Shown here: piece after piece, positions 1 to 8,680 of the stretch
Layout: each line of letters begins with the position of its first letter
How positions within the stretch are numbered: the stretch's first letter is position 1
Origin: Arthrobacter sp. zg-Y1110
Lineage (GTDB): Bacteria > Actinomycetota > Actinomycetes > Actinomycetales > Micrococcaceae
NCBI RefSeq assembly: GCF_025244865.1
Contig: NZ_CP104272.1
Coordinates: 2,542,001 to 2,606,000 of the forward strand
DNA length: 64,000 nucleotides
Reading direction: 5' to 3'
Notes under the pieces: generated by a model
Seen by the model: the letters and a program-made list of their open reading frames with translations, nothing else
What the model was told of the DNA's origin: nothing
The model's database searches: none
Program-made: the position numbers and the translations under genes

Positions 1-1001
1 TTTCCGTTTCCGGCGCCCATGGAACGTGCCCCCGGAACAGCAGGGTCTGTGGGAGTTGTGTTACGTGCCGGGGCCGGTGTGGCAGCCAGGACCGCCGCAC
101 CCACTACCCGGGCGCCCGCCCCGCGCAGCGCCCGCACCGTCTCCGCAATAGTGGCTCCCGTGGTCAACACGTCATCAACCACCAGGCAGTTGACTCCGGC
201 CAGTCCTCCGGGCGGACCGGCGGTCATGGTGTTCCGGACGTTGCGCCGCCGCGCGCTGCGGCCGAGCCCCTTTTGCGGGCCGGACACGCCGGCAGGTCCT
301 CCCCCGTGGCTCCGCAGCCAGCCGGCAGTGCCGTACCCGGCCGGTATGGACACAAGGGAAGCCACGGCACAGCCGGCCGGCAACAGCCGCCGGCGCCGGA
401 GCCGCGCCAGCAGCAGTGCCAGCGGAAAGTAGCCGCGCCTGCGAAGCGAGCCGCCCGTGCCGGGAACCGGAACCAGCACCAGTGGAACATCCCCCGCCCT
501 TCTGCGTGCATCCGTTACCGCCGCCTGCAGGACGCCCGCCAGGACCGGGGCCAGGAACCCGGCCAGGTCGGTGTGCCCCCGGTTCTTGAAAGCCAGGAGG
601 GTCCGCGCGAGCCCGCCCGAATACACTCCTGCTGCCAGGACCGGCAGCGGGACAAAGAGGCCAGGACCGACGCCGGCGGGAATCTGCCTGTTCGGGTCCG
701 CGCCATCGGCCAGGTCAGCGCCATCGGCCTCTTCCGTGTCACCGACCGGTTCCATGCCAGCGACCGGCGCTCCCGGTTCTGCGGCCGGAAGCGCATCGGC
801 ACCTTCCTGCGCGGAATAGGGATGCAGCGTGCCCCGCCGGATGCTCACCGCACAGCCCATGCACAAAGAATGATCCGGCGTTCCGCAGGCCACGCATGAC
901 ACAGGTGCCAGCCCGGCGGCCAAGCCGGACACCGCCGCGGCGATCCCCTGTCCCGCCGGGGAGTAAAGCAGACGATCCAGCTGCCGGTTCCGCATCTTCA
1001 T
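1..1001 (-). CDS. comF: ComF-family phosphoribosyltransferase-like protein, 3' end cut by window edge
   Basis: The reverse strand reads through without a stop from ATG at 1001 to the window edge (333 codons). An N-terminal zinc-ribbon pattern (CVACG then LCMGC) and the PRPP-binding motif VVDDVLTTGATI near the C-terminus identify the ComF/amidophosphoribosyltransferase-like family, linked to DNA uptake in some bacteria and of unclear role in non-competent actinobacteria. Between the two lies an acidic, low-complexity insert of about 50 residues (around 60-110) not usual in ComF, which is normally about 220-250 aa. It sits 115 bp downstream of lpqB, as in other actinobacteria. A second in-frame ATG two codons later is also possible. 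Family assignment is firm, role is not. Confidence 0.8.
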   Translation of the reverse strand, partial: MKMRNRQLDRLLYSPAGQGIAAAVSGLAAGLAPVSCVACGTPDHSLCMGCAVSIRRGTLHPYSAQEGADALPAAEPGAPVAGMEPVGDTEEADGADLADGADPNRQIPAGVGPGLFVPLPVLAAGVYSGGLARTLLAFKNRGHTDLAGFLAPVLAGVLQAAVTDARRRAGDVPLVLVPVPGTGGSLRRRGYFPLALLLARLRRRRLLPAGCAVASLVSIPAGYGTAGWLRSHGGGPAGVSGPQKGLGRSARRRNVRNTMTAGPPGGLAGVNCLVVDDVLTTGATIAETVRALRGAGARVVGAAVLAATPAPARNTTPTDPAVPGARSMGAGNG

Positions 1002-1116
1002 CCGTCCACAATGGGACCAGCCGGAACCGGTGAGCAGCAAAGCCGCCCGCCAGGGGACATCCACCCGGGCGTATGAGGCCATCAGGCCGCTGTGGAGGAA
1101 AACAAAGAGCGCTGCA

Positions 1117-2850
1117 TCAGCCCGGGAAAGCCGGGTCCCGGATTCCTTCCGTCCGGAGCGTCCAGCTACTGCCGACCTTGTTGAAGATGCCCTCGGAGGT
1201 CTGGATGAAAATGTCCTCAGCGCCGTTTCCTGCGCTCAGTCCCGTAATTCCTTCCTTCGCGGACAGCAGATCAGGAACCCGTGCGGTGCTGAGGATTACC
1301 GGCGCGGCTTCCTCCGCACCGGACTGCACGGCAACCACCGTGTCCTCCGAGGCCCATTTGACCCGGTTCACGGCCCCCGCTTCCGGAGGCACCTGAAGGA
1401 TCGTCGGAACCGTGAGGGAGACGGGGACTCCTTCGGATGACCGGACGACGCCGGTAATCATGACTTCACTGCGACCGTCCCGGTTCGCCGCCACCAATGC
1501 CCGGGTACCGTCGCGGGAAATCCGCAGCTCGGTCACGGTTTGCCCCTCCAGCCACGGCGCAGAAAGGACGGCCGCGGAACTCCGGTCTCCCCCGGGCGGT
1601 ACCGCAAGAACCTGGGATCCGGTGCCCGTGGGTTGGGAAGTCCAGACCCACCGGCGTGGATCCACGCTGGGCGCCGTAAACCTTTCAGCCTCGGCCACCA
1701 CTGCAACTTCCTGTCCGGTTCCCGTGACCAGCAGCGCGTTCTCCTGGCTGTTCAGGAAGGCGATGACCGATCCGTCCACCGACATGGCCGGATGCCGAGG
1801 GCCGTATTCCGCCACTGAGGGAATATCCCCGATCGGCTCGGGGCCGTCGGCGTAGTAGGCCAGTTCGTCCTGATAGACCACGATCTGGGTGGCTCCGGCG
1901 GATGGATCGGCCACGGCGGACTGCAGCTCACCGCTGCCCTTGCCGAGGTCTACGTCCCGCTGGTCCACTGTCATCCTCACAGCGGTGACGTTGTTGAGGC
2001 TGCGCAGGTTCTGCTCAAGCTGCAACACCATCTGTTGGCGGTTCCGGTCGCTGGAGTCCCGCAGCGATTCGTCCGCGAAATCCACGACAGCCTTTCCCGA
2101 GGCCACCGGGACCGCATCGCGTGCCAAGGCGGTTCCGGCAGGGAAGGCGCTGAGGACTGCACCCTGGAGGTACGGAGCGGGCCCGACGAGAAGTTCCTTG
2201 ACAATGTTGGCGGCAATGCCGGCACGCTGAATGAACCACCGCGTATCCGGGACCCAGTACTGGTAATCACTCGAATAGAAGTAGAGGTTGTGGGCGATGA
2301 AAATCGCAGGGAAACTCGCCAGGGACACGATGATCCCGTCGGGGACGGCGCTGAGCCTCCACTGTCCCTTCACCTTTTCGAGCTGGACGGGGAATGCTTC
2401 GGTGCTGCCCTCCGGGGCGTCCGTCCGGATGCCCCGGGCATCCACGCGACCCTGCACTTCCAGCTGAATCTGGAACAGGTCCGGTTCCGGCATGGCCACG
2501 ATGCGTGAGGACCGGTAAATGGTCACCCGTTCCGAGGGCGACCAGGTAGTCGCCAGCTCCGGGGCCAGGAATTGCCGGGCCACGCTGTAATCGTCTGCGG
2601 CGCCCCTGCCTGCCTCCATAAAGCCGCGGACGATGTCCTGCGGCGAGGCATCGTCAGCCGGACCTTCGGGTGAGAAAACCGCGTCCTCGCCCGTTTCCCC
2701 GTTGTTCTCCGCCGACGCCGTGCCTACCGGTCCAACGGTGGGTATCGAGGAGCAGCCGACCAGGACAAGGACGATACTGATCCACAGGACAAGCATCCTT
2801 CCGGCCCGTCCCCGCTGTGCCTTGGGCGGCACCTTCCGCTTAGTACGCAT
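1117..2850 (-). CDS. lpqB: LpqB lipoprotein (MtrB accessory)
   Basis: A 577-aa lipoprotein. The N-terminus is basic, then hydrophobic (20-31), ending in lipobox LVGC with Cys33 as lipidation site. A GerMN-type domain follows (about 200-320), then a beta-propeller-like half. In mycobacteria LpqB binds the extracellular sensor part of MtrB and modulates MtrAB. I chose ATG at 2850 because it has a good ribosome site (GAAGAGG, 6 nt upstream), puts the signal peptide at the start, and overlaps the end of mtrB by 11 nt; an upstream in-frame start at 2952 would add a 34-residue arginine-rich extension with no support. Third gene of mtrA-mtrB-lpqB. Confidence 0.93.
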   Translation of the reverse strand: MRTKRKVPPKAQRGRAGRMLVLWISIVLVLVGCSSIPTVGPVGTASAENNGETGEDAVFSPEGPADDASPQDIVRGFMEAGRGAADDYSVARQFLAPELATTWSPSERVTIYRSSRIVAMPEPDLFQIQLEVQGRVDARGIRTDAPEGSTEAFPVQLEKVKGQWRLSAVPDGIIVSLASFPAIFIAHNLYFYSSDYQYWVPDTRWFIQRAGIAANIVKELLVGPAPYLQGAVLSAFPAGTALARDAVPVASGKAVVDFADESLRDSSDRNRQQMVLQLEQNLRSLNNVTAVRMTVDQRDVDLGKGSGELQSAVADPSAGATQIVVYQDELAYYADGPEPIGDIPSVAEYGPRHPAMSVDGSVIAFLNSQENALLVTGTGQEVAVVAEAERFTAPSVDPRRWVWTSQPTGTGSQVLAVPPGGDRSSAAVLSAPWLEGQTVTELRISRDGTRALVAANRDGRSEVMITGVVRSSEGVPVSLTVPTILQVPPEAGAVNRVKWASEDTVVAVQSGAEEAAPVILSTARVPDLLSAKEGITGLSAGNGAEDIFIQTSEGIFNKVGSSWTLRTEGIRDPAFPG

Positions 2851-4588
2851 CAATATCCTCTTCCCGGGCCGGAGCCGCAGCAGTGAGCGCCCGGGGTTCG
2901 GCCACGACCTCGCGGGGAGACAGCGGCACCGGGGATGATTCAAAGCCCGCACCGTGACGGCGGGGAAGTGTCAGGCGGAAGCAGGATCCGTTTCCCGGTT
3001 CGCCCCAGGCCTCGAGCCAGCCGTTGTGAAGCCGAGTGTCTTCGGTGGCGATGGACAAGCCCAGCCCGCTGCCGCCCGTGGTGCGTGCACGTGCCGGATC
3101 CGCCCTCCAAAAGCGGTCGAAGACATGCTCGGCGTCTTCTTCGGTCATCCCGATGCCATGGTCGCGGACCGCTATGCCCACGGCGTCCTCGGAAGCTGCT
3201 ATCGCAATTTCGATGGGTTCCCCCTCACCATGCTCCAACGCGTTGACCAGCAGGTTGCGCAGGATGCGTTCGATCCGGCGCGGGTCGGCATCCACAACGC
3301 AGCTCGCCTCCTTGGAGACCACAACCACCTCGGAGCCGCAGTTGTTCGCTAGCGGCTCGGTGGCGTCAATCACGTCACGGACAATATGGAAGACATCGGT
3401 GGGTTCCAAATCGAGCGCGGCGGCCCCGGCGTCGAACCGGGAAATCTCCAGCAGGTCCGCCAGCAGCGCCTGGAACCGTTCCACTTGGTGATAGAGCAGT
3501 TCCGTGGAGCGCCGGTACATCGGATCAAAGCTATCGCGTGCTTCGTAGAGCACCTCCGCGGCCATGCGCACAGTGGTGAGCGGAGTCCGCAGCTCGTGTG
3601 AGACGTCGGAAACGAACACCTGCTGCATACGCGAAAGTGTAGCCAGCTGGGTGATCTGGTCCTGGAGCGTGCCGGCCATGCGGTTGAACGACGCCGCCAG
3701 GCGTGCGACTTCATCCTCGCCCTTGACCTCCATGCGCTCCTGCAGCTCCCCTGCTGCCAGCTTCTCCGACACCGCTGCCGCATCGCTGACCGCACCCAGG
3801 CCGGCCTTGGCTACGATCCACGCGATCGTGCCGCTGATGGCAAGCAGCAGGAAGCCGGCAATCCAGAGAATCCGGTGGATGTCGTCGAGCGTTTCCTGCA
3901 TCGAATGCAGGTCATAGATCAGGTAGAGGGCATATTCGGAGCTGTCCGGGGGCAGTGTGACCTTGGTGCCGAACGCAATGCCTGGCTCTCCGTTGGCGAG
4001 CTCAAGCGGAGACCAGAAAACGTAATCCGTCTCGGACGCTGTGGCATCGCTGGCAATAACGGCGTCGCTGAGGGCCACCGGAATACCGCTGGCGGTGATG
4101 GTTCCGCTGTTCACCGAGGACGTGACATACAGGGGGTCGGAGGTCGGCAACGGGGTGAGCAGATAGGTCCGCTGAGCGTCTGCACCCTGGCCTTCCAGCA
4201 ACGGAAGGGTGTCCATGACCAGCCGGTCGGTGCCCTCCCGATCGCTCGCGGCGGTGTCCCGGAAGTTGTCCTTCACTTTGGACAGACCGCCCGTCGCTTC
4301 GGTCCGGAACTGGGTCAGCCGCTCTTCATAGAGGGAATCGGCAATCTGGTGGGAGAGGAAAGCACCGATCCCCGCGCCGGCGAGCGCCACCAGGAGGAGC
4401 GTGGAAACGACCGTCTTGAACTGAAGGGACCTCCGCCACTGGCGGGCGATCCGATGGAAAGTGGCGCGCCGGAAGGAATCGCGCAGATGCGCCAGGCCCT
4501 GCAGGGCCCTGTCCAATTTAGGGGATTTCCCGGCCATCCCGGCCAGGAACCCCGGCACCTTAGCTCTGACCCGCTTTGTATCCGACAC
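2840..4588 (-). CDS. mtrB: MtrB sensor histidine kinase
   Basis: A 582-aa membrane histidine kinase: TM1 at about 60-78, an extracellular sensor of about 160 residues, TM2 at 238-262, HAMP at about 255-315, HisKA with phospho-accepting His331 in SDVSHELRTPLTT, and a C-terminal ATPase with N-box (LLVNALEHGEG) and G-boxes (GIGMT, GGSGLGLSI). MtrAB controls cell-wall turnover, division and replication genes in actinobacteria. The start is uncertain: GTG at 4588 overlaps mtrA by 29 nt and has no clear ribosome site; GTG at 4558 and ATG at 4537 are in-frame alternatives that leave TM1 intact. Coupled to mtrA upstream and lpqB downstream. Confidence 0.93.
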   Translation of the reverse strand: MSDTKRVRAKVPGFLAGMAGKSPKLDRALQGLAHLRDSFRRATFHRIARQWRRSLQFKTVVSTLLLVALAGAGIGAFLSHQIADSLYEERLTQFRTEATGGLSKVKDNFRDTAASDREGTDRLVMDTLPLLEGQGADAQRTYLLTPLPTSDPLYVTSSVNSGTITASGIPVALSDAVIASDATASETDYVFWSPLELANGEPGIAFGTKVTLPPDSSEYALYLIYDLHSMQETLDDIHRILWIAGFLLLAISGTIAWIVAKAGLGAVSDAAAVSEKLAAGELQERMEVKGEDEVARLAASFNRMAGTLQDQITQLATLSRMQQVFVSDVSHELRTPLTTVRMAAEVLYEARDSFDPMYRRSTELLYHQVERFQALLADLLEISRFDAGAAALDLEPTDVFHIVRDVIDATEPLANNCGSEVVVVSKEASCVVDADPRRIERILRNLLVNALEHGEGEPIEIAIAASEDAVGIAVRDHGIGMTEEDAEHVFDRFWRADPARARTTGGSGLGLSIATEDTRLHNGWLEAWGEPGNGSCFRLTLPRRHGAGFESSPVPLSPREVVAEPRALTAAAPAREEDIDAY

Positions 4589-5237
4589 CGCGCACCGTCA
4601 ATACAATCTCGGGTGCTTCGGGGTCGCGTTCGATCTTTGAGCGGAGCCTCTGCACATGCACGTTCACCAGCCGCGTGTCGGCGGCGTGGCGGTATCCCCA
4701 GACCTGTTCGAGCAGCATCTCGCGGGTGAAAACCTGCCAGGGCTTGCGTGCGAGTGCCACGAGCAGGTCGAATTCCAGCGGCGTGAGGGAAACGCTGTCG
4801 CTGCCGCGGGTCACGGAGTGGCCCGCAACATCAATGGAGACTTCGCCGATCCGCAGGGTCTCCGGCGATTTCTGGTCGCCCGGGCGCAGCCGGGCACGCA
4901 CCCGCGCCACCAGTTCTGCGGGCTTGAAGGGCTTGGGCACATAATCGTCGGCGCCGGATTCGAGGCCGCGCACGACGTCGGACGTGTCGGACTTGGCGGT
5001 GAGCATCACGATGGGGGTGTCGGACTCGCTGCGGATCTGCCGGCACACTTCGATGCCGTCGATGCCGGGAAGCATCAGGTCCAGCAGCACCAGATCCGGC
5101 TTGCTGTTGCGGAACACTTCAAGTGCGGAGGAACCGTCGGCACAGAACACCGGTTCAAACCCGTCGTTGCGCAGCACGATACCGATCATTTCGGCAAGTG
5201 CTTCGTCGTCGTCTACGACCAGTATGCGTGCCTTCAT
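4560..5237 (-). CDS. mtrA: MtrA response regulator, OmpR family
   Basis: A 225-aa two-component regulator. The receiver domain carries the acidic pair in VVDDDEA, phospho-acceptor Asp53 in LLDLMLPG, and the conserved Lys of the PKPFKPAEL motif. The C-terminal winged helix (about 130-225) is OmpR-type (LTPLEFDLL, VWGYRHAADTRLVNVHVQRLRSKI region). Start: ATG at 5237 with AGGGAG just upstream; a longer reading frame from 5291 adds only 18 basic residues. First gene of mtrA-mtrB-lpqB, divergent from the membrane/MoxR cluster across 208 bp. Confidence 0.95.
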   Translation of the reverse strand: MKARILVVDDDEALAEMIGIVLRNDGFEPVFCADGSSALEVFRNSKPDLVLLDLMLPGIDGIEVCRQIRSESDTPIVMLTAKSDTSDVVRGLESGADDYVPKPFKPAELVARVRARLRPGDQKSPETLRIGEVSIDVAGHSVTRGSDSVSLTPLEFDLLVALARKPWQVFTREMLLEQVWGYRHAADTRLVNVHVQRLRSKIERDPEAPEIVLTVRGVGYKAGQS

Positions 5238-5375
5238 AACTCCCTGTTTCCGCTGCTTGACTGCCGCGCCGCTGCGCGCCCGGAGCAGCATCGGCTGCCG
5301 CTCCCCCGGCGTTAAAGCCGACTAGGTTAATCCCTATCATCCTAAGGGACACATATCCCGCCACGGCTCGCCGGG

Positions 5376-5403
5376 TGCTGTTTGGGCGGAGCGTCACTAT
5401 AGT
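5376..5403 (+). promoter_or_regulatory. candidate promoter for the membrane/MoxR cluster
   Basis: A good -10 hexamer TATAGT lies at 5398-5403 with only a weak -35 (TGCTGT, 5376-5381, 16-nt spacer). It is 42 nt upstream of the chosen ATG at 5446, inside the mtrA/cluster divergent region. No convincing hexamers were found for mtrA on the other strand. Confidence 0.35.
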
Positions 5404-5445
5404 CGAGGTAAACAAACGCTAGTGCCTGCGGGGGAACGGCTGAGG

Positions 5446-6759
5446 ATGAGCGAGCAAGAACACAACAACCGGAACAACAGTGGCCCGGACAGCGGACCGG
5501 AGAACAGCGCCCTGAACGACGGCGCCCCGGGGCCTGTGCCCGGATTAGCGCAACCGCCGGTAAATCCGTGGGCGCAGCAGGCACCGCCGCCGCCCGGAAT
5601 ACCGCAGCCGCCGGTGAACCCCTGGGCGCAGCAGCAGGGTAATCCGTGGACACAGCAACCCCCTGCACCGGGCTACGCGCCGCCGGCATCCGCCTGGGAC
5701 CAGCCCAATCCCTACCGGGGAGGCCCCCTCCCCCCGCCCGGCTACACGCCGCCGCCGAAACCGGGCATCATTCCCCTGCGTCCCCTGGGACTGGGTGAAA
5801 TCCTGGACGGAGCGTTCCAGGCGTGCCGCCGCAACGCGTTGGCCGCCTTCGGCAACGCGTTTGTGGTCCAGGCCGTCATAACGGTGCTGGTTATCGTATT
5901 GGGCGCGGGCTTCTTCGTCTCCGTAGACGGGTGGCTGCAGAGCGGATCGGCGGGCGGAGAAGTCACGGGTCCGGTCCTGGGGACGGCTGTGGGGGCGGTT
6001 TCGACCCTCGGCGGCCTGTCACTGGCCGGGGTCCTGATTGTCCAGGGCCTCCTGGTCCTTCCGGTGGTGCGGTCCACCCTGAACCTGCGGACCGGCTTCG
6101 GCCAGGTCTGGCGGCTGGCCCGCGGCACCCTCGGTCCGCTTGCCGGCCTCGGATTACTGATGCTGGCCGGTGCCGCCGTGGGCGTCACGGTCCTCGCCAT
6201 GCTGGCTTACCTGATCATCGACACTCTCGGTCCAGCCGGGCTGCTCGTGGTGATCCCGGCCCTGTTCGCGGTGGTTGCCGCGGCTGTGTGGGTCTCGGTT
6301 AAACTCTCCCTCGCACCGGCAGCACTGGTATCGGAAGGTATCGGTGTCTTTCCTGCGATCCGGCGGTCCTGGCGCCTGACCGGGCGCAACTGGTGGCGCA
6401 CCTTCGGGATCATGGCCCTGACGAGCCTGATCGTCAACATCCTGTCCCAGGTCCTTACGGTGCCGCTCTCCTTCGCCGCGAGCATGCTCACCCTGACGGA
6501 GAGCACCGTCCTCATCGGCGTCAGCGTTGTCCTGATCTTCGCCTTCACCCTGCTCCTGACCGCGGTGGCCTGTGCCTTCCAAAGTGCCGTCACGGCCCTG
6601 CTGTATATCGACCTCCGAATCCGCCGGGAAGGCTTCGACCTTGCCTTGATGAAGGATCAGGAGAATCCGCAGGCACAGGATTCCGACTTCCTGCCCGGCC
6701 GGAATGCCGTGCCCATGGCCCGGAACACGCCGTTCGGTCCCCCTGCGGGCATGAAGTAG
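5446..6759 (+). CDS. proline-rich multi-pass membrane protein, glycerophosphodiesterase membrane-domain type
   Basis: A 437-aa protein. The first 110 residues are hydrophilic and Pro/Gln/Asn-rich with three copies of NPWAQQ or NPWTQQ. From LRPLGLGEILDGAF onward there are about six transmembrane segments, resembling the membrane domain found attached to some glycerophosphodiester phosphodiesterases; no catalytic phosphodiesterase part is present. ATG at 5446 is preferred over GTG at 5422 because GGGGGAA lies at proper distance. First gene of a run continuing into DUF4129, DUF4350, MoxR, DUF58 and DUF4166 genes with 0-5 nt gaps or short overlaps, so probably one operon. Function unknown; the cluster suggests envelope maintenance. 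Confidence 0.85.
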   Translation: MSEQEHNNRNNSGPDSGPENSALNDGAPGPVPGLAQPPVNPWAQQAPPPPGIPQPPVNPWAQQQGNPWTQQPPAPGYAPPASAWDQPNPYRGGPLPPPGYTPPPKPGIIPLRPLGLGEILDGAFQACRRNALAAFGNAFVVQAVITVLVIVLGAGFFVSVDGWLQSGSAGGEVTGPVLGTAVGAVSTLGGLSLAGVLIVQGLLVLPVVRSTLNLRTGFGQVWRLARGTLGPLAGLGLLMLAGAAVGVTVLAMLAYLIIDTLGPAGLLVVIPALFAVVAAAVWVSVKLSLAPAALVSEGIGVFPAIRRSWRLTGRNWWRTFGIMALTSLIVNILSQVLTVPLSFAASMLTLTESTVLIGVSVVLIFAFTLLLTAVACAFQSAVTALLYIDLRIRREGFDLALMKDQENPQAQDSDFLPGRNAVPMARNTPFGPPAGMK

Positions 6760-6761
6760 AC

Positions 6762-7448
6762 ATGCCGTCCACAGCACGCCCATGGTCCGCCGCCGCCGGG
6801 GAAGCCCCGATCGAGCCCGATGCAGACCAGGCACGGGACTGGGCGCGCGACGAGTTGTCCAAGCGCGTGTACGAGGATGCCCAACCCGGCCTGCTAGACC
6901 GGTTCTGGGCTCGGGTCGGCAAGTGGCTGAACGAGTTGTTCGAGGATGCGGATGGGCTCGGCGCGGGTCCCGGAGTCCTGATACTGGTCCTGGCCGCCGT
7001 CGTGCTGGTGGCCGTCGCAATTCTCGTGATTCGCCCCCGGTTGAATGCGTCCGTGAAGAAGCGGACCGAGGTCTTCGCCCACGACGTCGTGGAACGGGCA
7101 ACCGACCACCGTATCCGCGGAGAGCAGGCCGCCGCGGAGCACCGCTGGAATGACGCCCTTGCCGAGTCTTTCCGTGCGATGGTCCGCTCGGCGGAGGAAC
7201 GGTTCATCTTCGATGCCCGGCCGGCCCGAACGGCAGCCGAAGCCGGCACCCGGCTGGCCGCCGCCTTCCCGGACCACCGCCCGGAGATCACGTGGATCCA
7301 GCAGCGGTTCGATGAGGTGCTCTACGGTAAGGGGGTTGCCGCGGAACCGGATTACGAACGCGCAGCCGCCCTTGATACGGCTTTGGAAGCAGCCCGACCG
7401 GCAACTCCGGCATCGGCGGAGCCTTCGTCCCTGGCGGTGCCGAAGTGA
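6762..7448 (+). CDS. DUF4129-domain membrane protein
   Basis: A 228-aa protein starting two nt after the previous stop. The N-terminal half is cytosolic (ARDWARDELSKRVY, repeated Trp), one transmembrane segment lies at about 68-90 (VLILVLAAVVLVAVAILVI), and the C-terminal region (about 120-200) has the RWNDALAESFRAMVRSAEER helix typical of DUF4129. In other bacteria DUF4129 is often part of transglutaminase-like proteins beside MoxR and DUF58; here it stands alone. Its stop overlaps the GTG of the next gene. The biochemical role is unknown. Confidence 0.85.
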   Translation: MPSTARPWSAAAGEAPIEPDADQARDWARDELSKRVYEDAQPGLLDRFWARVGKWLNELFEDADGLGAGPGVLILVLAAVVLVAVAILVIRPRLNASVKKRTEVFAHDVVERATDHRIRGEQAAAEHRWNDALAESFRAMVRSAEERFIFDARPARTAAEAGTRLAAAFPDHRPEITWIQQRFDEVLYGKGVAAEPDYERAAALDTALEAARPATPASAEPSSLAVPK

Positions 7449-8680
7449 GCCGGGTTGCCAGTGAAGCGGCGCCCGCCGGCAGCATCGATGCTTCGGGAAG
7501 CGGCAATGAGGAGTCAGGGCCGCCCGGGGCCCGCAGCCGCTTCGCGGCCTGGCTGCGCCGGCACCGGGTCCCGCTTCTGCTTCTGCTGCTGCTCGGCGCA
7601 GTTGCGATTGCTTCGGTCTGGGGACGTGCTGACCACGACACCACTGCGCTCTCCCCCGCCAACCCTGCACCGGACGGAGCCATGGCCGCCGCCGAAATCC
7701 TGGCGGACCAGGGAGTGGACGTACAGCACCACCAGACGATGGCGGAAGCGCAGGCCGCCCTGGAGGACAATCCCGGGGCGACTTTGCTGTTCCTTGATCC
7801 CGCAGGCTTCCTCACCGGTGAACAACGCCAGGACCTCGCCGACGCTGCCGGACGGGTAGTGCTCGTGGAACCGTCCTTTGAGCAGCTGGCGGATTTCGCC
7901 CCCCAGATCCGTTCCGCCGGGCTCCTTCCCGAGGAGCCCGACAGTCACCGGCTCGACGCCGGCTGCAGCAACGAGGATGCCGAGGCGGCCGGTGCCATTG
8001 AAGCCGGCGGGAAAACCTACCGGGGGCCGGTCACCTGTTTCCCGGCTCCGGGCAGCGAGGGCAGCGACGCTGCAGGTTCCTATGCGGCGACCCCGGGCGG
8101 ATCCGCCGTGGTGCTGGGCAGCGCGGACCTGATCGCCAACGAAAGCGTTGCCCGCGAGGGCAACGCCGCCCTGGCGTTTCGAACGCTCGGCTCGGACGAA
8201 ACACTGGTCTGGTACCAGGCCGGCCCCTTCGACGTTCCCCCTTCGGAAGGGCCTGCCGATCCCTTCTCCTTACTGCCCGCATGGGTGAATCCGCTCCTGT
8301 TCTGGCTCCTGCTGGTCGCCGGGGCGGCTGCTTTCTGGCGGGGCCGCAGGCTCGGCCCCCTGATGGAGGAACCCATGCCCGTTATCGTCCATGCGGCTGA
8401 GACCGCTGAGGGCCGGGCCCGCCTGTACCAGGACAGCCAGGCTGTAGCCCATGCTGCCGCCACCCTGCGTGCGGCGGCCTTGACCCGGCTGGCGGCACAC
8501 CTGCGGGTGGGCCCGGGAGCCGGCGTTGACGCGGTCACGCGTGCGACGGCGAACGCATCCGGCCGCAGCTATACCGAGACTGACCACCTGCTCAACCAGC
8601 GACTGCCCGGAACCGGCGCAGAACTCGTGCGCTGGGCCCAGGACCTGAAAGACCTAGAGGAAGAGGCCACTTCATCATGA
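7445..8680 (+). CDS. DUF4350-domain membrane protein
   Basis: A 411-aa protein whose GTG start overlaps the preceding TGA (GTGA). One transmembrane helix follows a basic stretch (about 42-58), then a DUF4350 alpha/beta domain (SPANPAPDGAMAAAEILADQG, LLFLDPAGFLT), a second helix at about 277-296 (WVNPLLFWLLLVAGAAAFW) and a cytosolic tail ending in the RLPGTGAELVRWAQDL helix. The domain resembles GATase-like or ThuA-like folds with unknown ligand. Coupled to moxR by an ATGA overlap. The DUF4129-DUF4350-MoxR-DUF58 order is widespread in actinobacteria. Confidence 0.83.
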   Translation: MSRVASEAAPAGSIDASGSGNEESGPPGARSRFAAWLRRHRVPLLLLLLLGAVAIASVWGRADHDTTALSPANPAPDGAMAAAEILADQGVDVQHHQTMAEAQAALEDNPGATLLFLDPAGFLTGEQRQDLADAAGRVVLVEPSFEQLADFAPQIRSAGLLPEEPDSHRLDAGCSNEDAEAAGAIEAGGKTYRGPVTCFPAPGSEGSDAAGSYAATPGGSAVVLGSADLIANESVAREGNAALAFRTLGSDETLVWYQAGPFDVPPSEGPADPFSLLPAWVNPLLFWLLLVAGAAAFWRGRRLGPLMEEPMPVIVHAAETAEGRARLYQDSQAVAHAAATLRAAALTRLAAHLRVGPGAGVDAVTRATANASGRSYTETDHLLNQRLPGTGAELVRWAQDLKDLEEEATSS

